A stretch of 64,000 bases of DNA from Lichina pygmaea (taxonomy: Eukaryota; Ascomycota; Lichinomycetes; Lichinales; Lichinaceae): positions 2,356,001 to 2,420,000 of the forward strand of contig OY730175.1 of assembly GCA_963422465.1 (NCBI GenBank), in the 5' to 3' direction. How positions within the stretch are numbered: the first letter of the stretch is position 1; each line of letters opens with the position of its first letter. The notes under the pieces were generated by a model. The model did no database searches and had not been told where the DNA came from. It saw nothing but the letters and a program-made list of their open reading frames with translations. Of the stretch, positions 55,427 through 64,000 are shown one piece after another. The translations under genes were made by a program, and so were the position numbers.

Positions 55427-55845
55427 ACCAGTCAATGTCAGACTGCGACTACTGAGAGATGCTCGGGTACACCCAAACTTTCACATCTCAATGATTGAAT
55501 TAGCTGATCAGAGCACACCCTTGCAGAAAACATTTCATTACCAACCAGAGGAAGAACAGGAATTTAAGGTTGAACATATCCTGAAGAGAAAAGGTCAGCG
55601 ATACCTTGTCAAGTGGAAAAACTACCCAGACTCGGAAAATACCTGGGAACCACTCAGGAACCTCGCGAACTGCCAGCTCCTTCTGCAGCAGTTCCAGCAG
55701 AAGCAGGACTGAACAGCTCGGCCTGCAGCGCAGACACATCAATGACTGTCGCTGACAAGTCTTCACCATCTGCCTCCATTTCAGCAACAAGGCACTGGAG
55801 CTTCTTCCTTGCTTGACCCTCAGCACCTTCAAGAACCTTTCGCTT

Positions 55846-56154
55846 TCAGGACACACAAGCCTGCAGCTCAGCAAGCTGCTCAACAAGAGCATTCCGCTTG
55901 GCCTTATCAACAGCCAAATCCTCGCGAAGGTTATCTTGGGTCATGTTCAGCGACTCCCAAGAAAGTGACACACAAGACTTCCCACGACAAGTGCACTCAG
56001 CGCACTTCAACTTATCGTTGTCGTCAGACATTTGGAAACAGGGCTTGTGGTTCAAAACACAGAAGTTACACGGAGTAAGCGACACAAAGTTATGATCACA
56101 GATCTGGGCTGCCAGTTGTCTTCGGTAAGCAGAGGCACGTGATGTTGCAGACAT
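55846..56154 (-). CDS. Antisense Cys-rich accessory ORF of Gypsy A'
   Basis: A 102-aa open frame against pol, starting 45 nt from the 3' LTR at 56199. It begins MSATSRASAYRRQLAAQICD and carries CNFCVLNHKPC and CAECTCRGKSC, then SWESLNMTQDNLREDL and a probable coiled coil. It is very close to the Gypsy A copy 2 version although the outer LTR modules differ. Confidence 0.65.
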   Translation of the reverse strand: MSATSRASAYRRQLAAQICDHNFVSLTPCNFCVLNHKPCFQMSDDNDKLKCAECTCRGKSCVSLSWESLNMTQDNLREDLAVDKAKRNALVEQLAELQACVS

Positions 56155-56198
56155 ACTCAAGAATTCATCAGGACAATGAATAGAGGAGAGGAGGGTAG

Positions 56199-56896
56199 TG
56201 TTACGATCCCTGGGAAGAGAGCCACTCATTTATAAGCAGACAGGCCACGGGCCAGACAAGAGGATACCATGGAAAAGTCAAGTGACCAAACCGACAAAGA
56301 GTCACGTGACTGTCGAGACAAACACGGGTGGCTCGACGCAGCATACATGAAGCATCAAGACAATCTCACCAGTCTCGATGCAGGGTGCAGGAAGTATCAA
56401 GACAATCTCACCTGTCTTGACACAGCATGCATGACGTGTCGAGACAATCTCACTAGTCTTGACACAGGGTGCATAACATGGTGGGACTGTCAAGACAATC
56501 TCACCTGTCTCGACACAGCGTGCATGAGGCGTCGAGACAATCTCACCCGTCTCGACACAGGATGCATAGCATGGTGGGACTGTCAAGACAATCTCACCCG
56601 TCTCGACGTCAAGACTGTCGAGATAATCTTGATCGTCTTGACAGGCCAGCACTATATAGTCCGGCGATAGTTCCCTTATGGAACAATCATCTTCAACTCA
56701 TGTTGTGATCCAGACAACTAGATCTACTTCAATACAATCTTTTTGTACGAAGCCATTGATCAGGTGTCACCACCACCACGTTCCACCAAACCCCTTCGCG
56801 CTCCTTGACACTCCTCTCCTGCGAGAACCAACCTGCCTTCCGCATCTCGCTCTTAATCCTATACTCGGTTAGGACGGCACGGTACAGACCGCAACA
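56199..56896 (+). repeat. 3' LTR of Gypsy A' (698 bp)
   Basis: Same length and module as 47430-48127, differing by scattered, mostly C/T and G/A, changes. Followed by TSD TAGCA. Confidence 0.9.
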
Positions 56897-57159
56897 TAGC
56901 AAGACTGTGAGCATGTTCACTATTGTTGAGGCATTCCTGTCTGCTATCTCCATCTACCACCATCAGTGAATCCTTGAGAGAGTGTTCTAGAGGGATTGGC
57001 AGTACATTTGTTCTACAACCTTCTTTCTGAAACGATATTCTTGGAATACTATCTTTTGGGATTTTAATTGACCTGATCTGTGCCAGGACCCCGGGCCCCG
57101 AAGAATAAGGGGGGAAAAGGGACGTATGGAATGGTGTCATAACTCGATGCTGTTCGCAT

Positions 57160-57330
57160 ATCCTTACCGTACTGTGTCGTATGGAGATTCATGCATGATG
57201 GGACGAAGAAAGGCCGCGCTGTTGTTGATATTCGCGGCCTGAATCACACCACAGTCCCTGACGCCTACCTCATGCCTTCTCAGGCGGACTTCCGAGCTCC
57301 AACACTCATCTTCACCGTGGACTGCTACAT
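57160..57330 (+). mobile_element. Fossil reverse transcriptase fragment of another LTR lineage
   Basis: Encodes MHDGTKKGRAVVDIRGLN followed by PDAYLMPSQAD, the finger region of reverse transcriptase in a group of fungal Ty3/Gypsy elements unlike A-D. Only this piece is recognisable. An old, broken remnant next to the Gypsy A' insertion point. Confidence 0.6.
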
Positions 57331-57618
57331 AAACAAACTTCCAAGGGAAACAAACAAAAATTTGCCTTGGTGGACGTCGCCAGTTGAAAAGTATTTTGAC
57401 GAGCATTTCGAGACCAAAGCGCACCACATGGAAACTCAAGTCAAGCGGACGTCCGTGGAGGGATGAAGGGATAGGCAAAGCTGGGCCCTGACCCAGATAG
57501 GGGAAGCTCCAGGTATAGCAGACCAACACATCAGAAGGCCAACTAATTAATGAGTGGAAACCTGGAGTGAATCAAGAGCCAAAGAGAAAAGGACATGAAC
57601 TGAGAGTGGCACTATTCC

Positions 57619-57784
57619 TGTCCCGCGCAGTCGTACGAAGTAGGACGAAGTAGGCTAGAGCGGAACCGAGCCAAAGGCTACTATGTCTGGGCTTAGTGCC
57701 CGACAGATAAGTGCGGCTGCACTCGCCTGCCTAGCCAGGGGACCCCGGCTGACTAAGCGCCCGGTTGGGCAACTAGCTCCTGAC
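57619..57784 (+). repeat. Short LTR-like repeat, copy 1
   Basis: ~166 bp, starting TGTCCCGCGCAGTCGTACGA and ending AACTAGCTCCTGAC. Homologous to 61451-61613 and to the reverse of 62021-62184. No matching flanking duplication. It contains a small internal duplication of GACGAAGTAGG. Confidence 0.75.
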
Positions 57785-57972
57785 TTTTGCTCATGAGTCA
57801 GAGAGCTTAGAGCAAATCAAGAGTGAAGGAAATAAAGAGATCAGCTCGGCGAGCGGGATCATTCTTTTTGTAGTGAGAAGTCAGAAATCAGAGCGAATCA
57901 AGTTAAGAAGAGCAATTGAGACTAGACCAAAAAAGAAACTACAAGCTCTGACTGGTGGCATGATGATTAGTC

Positions 57973-59348
57973 ATGGGTAGTATCGCACGATCAACGGAGC
58001 CTGAGTCGATCATAAAATCCCCTTTCCCAGTCCCTGATAAAGATTCACTTACTTGTACACTTCTACTTTCCCCACTCCCCAAGGAAATTCACTCACTCTC
58101 CTCCTCAGCTGATTGCATCAAGTCTCCTTTGGCCAGTGAGATGGTTCACTACGAGAACTGGTATACAATTCCAGTAAACAGAGAACAGTCACACGATCTC
58201 GTAGATTGTGATCTGGCCGAGCTAGCGATCCCCGAAAGTCTTCGAGCTATCCTAGCACGTATCCGAGCTCATGAGGCTAGCGAAATATCTCCTCTTGCTC
58301 CGCATCTCCCACCAGTGAAGGTATGTTTAAACTGTGAGATCAATCTTCAAAAATCTAGCTGACTATTTACTTTTGTCAAGACAACAAGAGCGTCGGACTA
58401 TCAGTGGCTCAGTACCGTGGTTGAACTGCTCGATGTTGAACATGTCCAGAGGGATGGAGAATATCGCTTCTTTCTCAAGGAGGCGATCCGAAAAAACCAC
58501 GCTCGCGAACCATACCCGGCACTCGACGCCCACTATGGTATGTTACATCATGGCTGTACAGTACTGTACAAGTGCTCTCTAACTCCAAGCTAGCCACAGT
58601 CATGGGAGACCTCATGCGAAACCCATATCTCAGGAATCGCCATAACGAGTCGCTTGCTCAGACACTACTGAATACTCTTCTTGTGAACCGCCTCAAACAC
58701 TTAGCCGCCGAAGAGGCTATTATGAAACTGTCCTTGGAGACTGAGGTTGTGATCGATGTTATGGCGAAGAAGAAGAGAGAGCCTGATTCTCGACTACTAA
58801 TTCGTGGCAAGGCGGATTGGGTCCTCGGACACGGCGAATCAAAAACGACGACAGAACCAATTCTGGTGGTGGTTCAGGCAAAAATATTCCACCAACAACC
58901 GACCGGTTTGGCTCAACTACTCCTATACATGTGTGGGATTCGAGACTCACGGAAAAGCAAAGTCAACAAAGGAGTTTTCGGTGTTTTGTCCGACAGTGCC
59001 ACCTACAGCTTCGCGTATCTAAGTCCCAAAAACAAGTTCTACTTGTCACCACCCCTGGAGTGGGATCTCCACTGTGGCGAGATCATCTTCTACCTGGACA
59101 ACATTCTTCGGGACGCCATCCAGCTGAGTCCGGCCACTACACCAACACGACACCACAACAATATCGTGTGCCAGTACGACAGGTATATGGAGGAACGATG
59201 GCAATTCGGGGCAGGCGAGCAAGCAGACAAGACTAGCGAGATCGGCGAGTCTGACGGAAGTGGGAAGAAACGGAAGATCGCAGATGAGGGCCCGGTTGTC
59301 GAGGTCGTGGTAAAACATGGGGAGATCAAGCTGATATCAAGTGGATAG
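57973..59348 (+). CDS. PD-(D/E)XK nuclease-like protein, three exons
   Basis: Exons 57973-58320, 58381-58537 and 58594-59348, with introns of 60 and 56 nt, all joins in frame, giving 419 aa. The C-terminal half has the layout of a PD-(D/E)XK fold: an upstream helix, RGKADWVLG with Asp 243, then LVVVQAK with Lys 265, then GLAQLLLYMCGI, whose Gln/Tyr helix often follows in this superfamily. The acidic residue before Lys is Gln 263 here, so catalysis may be altered or lost. The end is basic (GKKRKIADEG), a possible nuclear signal. Residues 1-165 show no known domain. Flanked on both sides by retroelement fossils, but its introns and open frame suggest a host or captured gene. Biological role unknown. 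Confidence 0.72.
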
Positions 59349-60079
59349 CCTTCAAAGGTGCCTCTGGTCCACATACTAGAATCCCGAGACAGATGACAAG
59401 AGTCAGATGAACCTCCGTCTGTTCAAGTATTTGTTTTCACGGGGGAAGGGGTCGACAAGATGTGTGAACTGTACTGTCCGCTGTACGGTATACTTCCGTA
59501 ATGCCACACGCACTTCCACAACCTATCCCAACACAACTCCCTTGAAAAAGGCTTGCTGGATGCTGTACTACAAAACAAGAGAAGCCTGCCAGTTACATAC
59601 AAGAAACCTGTAGGCTGAAAAGTGCGAGACTTTGGATCGATGTGATCTCATCTTGTAACTTGCTGATCTCTCGCTATTGTATTGGAAGGGATGTGCATGG
59701 TGGAGAAGACAGAAGGTCGGCTGGTAAGGCCCTTCAATTGTAGAAGGTCGTCTGCAGTAGGCCACTCGAGTGCGCATATCCTAGGATCAAATTGAAAGCA
59801 GAGAGTCTGCTAGAGTCCACGGTGGTGCACCCCCCAGCGAAGCACCGGGCGCCGACTTCTACTCAGGAAGAGCGCTCGGTGCGTGTGACGTAAGTTGATT
59901 CATCATCCTAGCTAGCAAGTGAACTGACTATCCAGAGGCTGCTCCTAGCTCCTGCCTACTCGCCATGCCCGCCTTGCTCCTTCTCGCTAGGCAGGCGCTC
60001 TGTATGTGCTGACTAGCCCTGCCTGAGGCTCCGTGCCGCCACAGGTGGCTCTGTGCGCGGTACTGCGTAGGCGCGGCCT
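59349..60079. other. 3' flank of the nuclease-like gene
   Basis: No gene seen. A GC-rich, partly self-complementary stretch lies at 59818-59885. Confidence 0.4.
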
Positions 60080-62020
60080 GTAACAAGGTGCCCGGCTTCG
60101 AGATATCATCCGGCGGAGGGGTATCAGTCGGAGTTAGCGCTTGCCCGTTGCCCGGAAACACAGCAATTTTGGCTGTAGAAGTTGGAGTCTGTAGAGCTAT
60201 CGTCAAGGCAGGAGGAGGCCTGTCGGTTGGTGTTGGCCGGGTCGTCACAACCTTGTTGTACGGCTTCGAGTTCCTCCGTAATCATCGTCCCCGTCGGTCG
60301 GTCGGTCGCTGTCCACGTAGTTGAGCCTGGACTTGGTGAGACATACACAAGCCCCTATGCTGTAGTGGCCATGGATTCAGTGTCCTTGGGCTTCCGAACT
60401 ACCGTACCGTACGAGCCACCGTAATCATCATTGCTGTCAGCTGATCCATCATTGCTTGCTCGGTGGCCATAGCTGCAGCTGGCGGAGCCATGGTCTTGGT
60501 GTTCTGCCACTGTGGCCTCGCTCAAGGTTGATGCCTCCAGGTTGTCTGTTGATGGCATCACCATGGTCTCTCTGTGCTCCTTGTCATCACCTGACCGCCG
60601 TAATCGTTATCGCCATTGTTTGATCGGTCTTGGATGTAATGCAGCTCGGTATAGGCTCCGTGGAGCCAGTGGCCTCAAGTCTTTGTGGTCCTGTAGCGCG
60701 GCTCTTCGCAGCCTCCGTAGTCGTCGTCACTGTCAGCGGATCGGTCGTCATCGCTTGATCGCTCGCCAGCATAGTTGGTGGACTTTCCTGGCTTTGCCTC
60801 AGTGCCTCTGGGGGCCTTGCTGTAGTCTTGGTAACTACTGTTGTCACCACTTGAGTTCAATGCCTTCAGCTTCCTTGATGATGGTGTCACTGTGGGCCCT
60901 CCATAGTCATCATCTCTGTCGGCCAATCGGTCACTTGCATGGTTGTAGAGCTGGATGTCGGGTGACTCACTATGCTGTTTGTGGAGCTGGTGGTCTCGAG
61001 TCTTCGTAGCCTTGCAGTGCAGCTCTGAACTAATGCTACCAGTGAGGCTCCTTGTGGGTGGTGCCATCTCATCTCTGTTGTGATCGTGACCATTGTCATC
61101 ACTCTCTCGGTCACCTTGTACAAAGTCGCCCCAGTGGGCATTGCTGATTCCGCCATAATCACTGTCAACATTGGATGCTCAGTTCTCGGTATAGGTGTAG
61201 CACTGGACATAGTGCAGTCCTGAATAGCTGCCGTGGATTCATTGCTCCTCATAGGCCTTCTTGGCATCACTCAAGCTGTTGTCAGCATCGCCGTCATGCG
61301 CCTCTCCACTGTACCGGTAGTCATGATCGCCATCAGCCCATCCATCGTCACACGCGCGGTCAACAACCTTGTGTTGGTTGCTATTGCTGCAGTGCTTTGG
61401 CTGGTTCGCAGCATAGTTGTAGTGGCCCGGCCGGTCATCACTATGGCTGCTGTCACGCGCAGTCGTACGAAGTAGGCTAGAGCGGAACTGAGCCAAAAGG
61501 CTACTATGTCTGGGCTTAGCGCCCGTACTCGCGATAGATGACTGCGATGCACCCGCCTGCCTAAGGATCTAACTAGCTACGATAAGCGCCCAGTCTGTGA
61601 CTAGCTCCTGACAGCTGCTGCCGCTGTTGCCATGGTCATTACGGTACCACTTGGTTGGTAACTGCCCGTAGGTGAGACCAGTGTTTGCTCATGACGTTCA
61701 CCCTTCTCAGACACCTCTCTGCCAATACTCAAGTGGCTGTGTTCGTGGACCGAGTGGTTGTTGTTATGCAGAGAGCACTTCTCACAGCGCTCTCGCAGGT
61801 GCTGGTGCAGCTTGTTGTTGGACAGGAATACCTTGAGGCAATTGTCGCATTTTGCCACAAGGCAAGGCAAAGAATTGTCAGTCTTGGGACTGATTCAGGT
61901 GTAGCTCTGTCCATCAACACAGATGCTATCATCATTGCTTTTGCTCTTGTAGACACTGTAGCTTCCATCATCCCTGGTGTAATCTCCACTATCAGCATCA
62001 TTGTTCAGACTTTCTGGTAC
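60080..62020 (-). mobile_element. Fossil gag-like region with C2H2 knuckle and Asp-Tyr-Gly repeats
   Basis: On the minus strand, 61619-61870 encodes CDNCLKVFLSNNKLHQHLRE with a following C, a finger seen at the start of some fungal LTR-element polyproteins. Downstream (to ~60120) the minus strand carries at least four diverged copies of a Ser/Asp-rich unit centred on DDDYGG. The reading frame is broken in several places. Together with the reverse transcriptase fragment at 57160 this suggests remnants of one old LTR lineage. The copy at 61451-61613 is inserted in it. Confidence 0.5.
61451..61613 (+). repeat. Solo short LTR, 163 bp, with TSD GCTGC
   Basis: Starts TGTCACGCGCAG and ends CTCCTGACA, giving TGTCA...TGACA inverted ends. 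It is flanked by GCTGC on both sides (61446-61450, 61614-61618), so it is a self-contained insertion: a solo LTR or a very short LTR element reduced to one LTR. Non-coding. Confidence 0.8.
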
Positions 62021-62184
62021 TGCAGAAGCTAGTCGCCCAACTGGGCGCTTAGTCATGGGTGTGACTGACTAGGCAGGCGGGTGCAACCACACTCATCTAT
62101 CGAAGATGTCGGGTGCTAAGCCCAGACGTAGTAGCCTTTGGATTGAGTTCCGCTCTAGCCTACTTCGTACGGCTGCGCGTGACA
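62021..62184 (-). repeat. Short LTR-like repeat, copy 3 (inverted)
   Basis: The reverse complement begins TGTCACGCGCAGCCGTACGA and ends CTAGCTTCTGCA. It pairs as an inverted repeat with 61451-61613 around ~400 bp of fossil coding DNA. The flanks GGTAC and CGTAG match only partly, so this is an older insertion. Confidence 0.75.
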
Positions 62185-62632
62185 CGTAGCTATCAACTTT
62201 GTCTTTGGGGTGGTGCTCAGTGAGATCCTGATTCCTCTATCAGGTTTCTGGCTCTGCTTATCAGAGCTGTTATTGTAGTTATTGCTAGCATAATCAGTAT
62301 CCATATCTCCACATTTTATCTATAAAGGTGGTGGGTGTTGATATTTTCATTTTTTATTTTGCTGGAAGTGGTAGTGGTGGGAATGATCTGGTGGTGGGGA
62401 ATCAAAAGATCTAAAAGTACGGAAGGTAGCACATGTAGGACTTATCTCATCTCATCTCATCGCATCTTATCACATCTACACCTGCCCCTTTCTCCTGTCG
62501 ACACGGAATGGCGTCATCCAGGACCTACTCATGCGAGCGCTACAATAGTGCTCCCCCCTCCCCCCCCCAAGTTCAAGGATCCCATATCACCGATACTTAT
62601 ACTTGTAAGCTCTCCCCCGGCCATTACTTTCC
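62185..62632. other. 3' flank of the MAP kinase gene
   Basis: No gene seen. It contains a short CTCATCTCAT repeat (62446-62475) and a run of C residues near 62560. Confidence 0.4.

Positions 62633-64000
<1,368 letters not shown>

Larger units (their letters stand above)
47430..56896 (+). mobile_element. Gypsy A': chromovirus holding Gypsy D
   Basis: A Ty3/Gypsy element read left to right: 5' LTR 47430-48127, gag 48146-48973 with a zinc-knuckle region, then Gypsy D, then the end of pol with its chromodomain ([20 protein letters not shown], 55491-55712), the antisense ORF (55846-56154) and 3' LTR 56199-56896. TSD TAGCA flanks it (47425-47429, 56897-56901). Gag and the pol tail share the A sequence, but the LTR is a longer version (698 bp) with its own outer end (TGTTACGATCC). 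Most of pol is absent at the Gypsy D junction. A fossil with several breaks in gag besides this loss. Confidence 0.88.

Noticed and set aside
57164-57529. 121-aa minus-strand frame
   Set aside because: It is opposite the recognisable reverse transcriptase fragment on the plus strand and has no domain of its own.
57619-61613. A 4-kb LTR retrotransposon bounded by the two direct short repeats and carrying the nuclease-like gene
   Set aside because: The right-hand repeat has its own GCTGC duplication on both sides, so it inserted alone. The left-hand repeat has no matching flank.
61451-62184. A DNA transposon with ~163-bp terminal inverted repeats
   Set aside because: The two copies are in inverted orientation by independent insertion. 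One has its own target duplication, and the DNA between them continues the outer fossil coding region.

Overview
The window looks like a chromosome segment of a filamentous ascomycete (Pezizomycotina). The evidence is short introns of 50-107 nt with GTRNGT donors and CTAAC-type branch sites, a cell-wall-integrity MAP kinase with the Pezizomycotina-type C-terminus, a fungal TOM70, a cytosolic tryptophanyl-tRNA synthetase, a PRELI/MSF1 protein, chromodomain Ty3/Gypsy elements and a LINE with a CCHC ORF1 and a large ORF2. The genus cannot be fixed from the sequence alone.

Layout. (1) 1-29990 is one large transposon nest. The oldest layer is LINE 4, now in two pieces (10970-11244 and 29052-29990). 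It is split by Gypsy A copy 1 (11245-29051, TSD TCTAT), which itself holds Gypsy A copy 2 (13197-19691, TSD TCTCT) and LINE 3 (22442-27231). On its other side LINE 4 is cut by Gypsy C (833-10969), which holds LINE 1 (1526-6827, full length, 14-bp TSD), LINE 2 (8401-10072, 5'-truncated, 14-bp TSD) and the LTR of a Gypsy B element that runs off the left edge. (2) 30000-47400 is a GC-richer host gene island: a small Cys/Gly-rich protein, a five-exon FHA protein with a C-terminal membrane segment, TOM70, a 142-bp Tc1/mariner-type MITE, a predicted secreted 232-aa protein, tryptophanyl-tRNA synthetase and a divergent Ups1/PRELI-like gene. GTAC-rich low-complexity DNA lies between some of these. (3) 47430-56896 is a second nest: Gypsy A' (TSD TAGCA) containing Gypsy D. 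(4) 57000-62185 mixes old retroelement fossils, three copies of a ~164-bp short-LTR family and a spliced gene for a PD-(D/E)XK-like protein. (5) 62633-64000 is the 3' part of an Slt2/MpkA-type MAP kinase gene with an 11-nt micro-exon and a (CAG)18 repeat inside an intron.

Main biological points. The chromodomain Gypsy elements share gag, pol and the inner LTR half, but their outer LTR halves come in three modules. The A, A' and B modules each carry an unstable tandem repeat, a GTCACGTGAC box and a TATA box pointing backwards out of the element body's 3' LTR. Four elements have, just beyond that backward TATA box, a small cysteine-rich ORF running antisense to pol. This pairing of a bidirectional LTR promoter with a conserved antisense accessory ORF is the most interesting candidate for something undescribed. 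The two large host proteins of the mitochondrial surface and intermembrane space (TOM70 and the PRELI-like protein) lie within 5 kb of each other, separated by the secreted-protein gene and the tRNA synthetase. No functional link between them is claimed.
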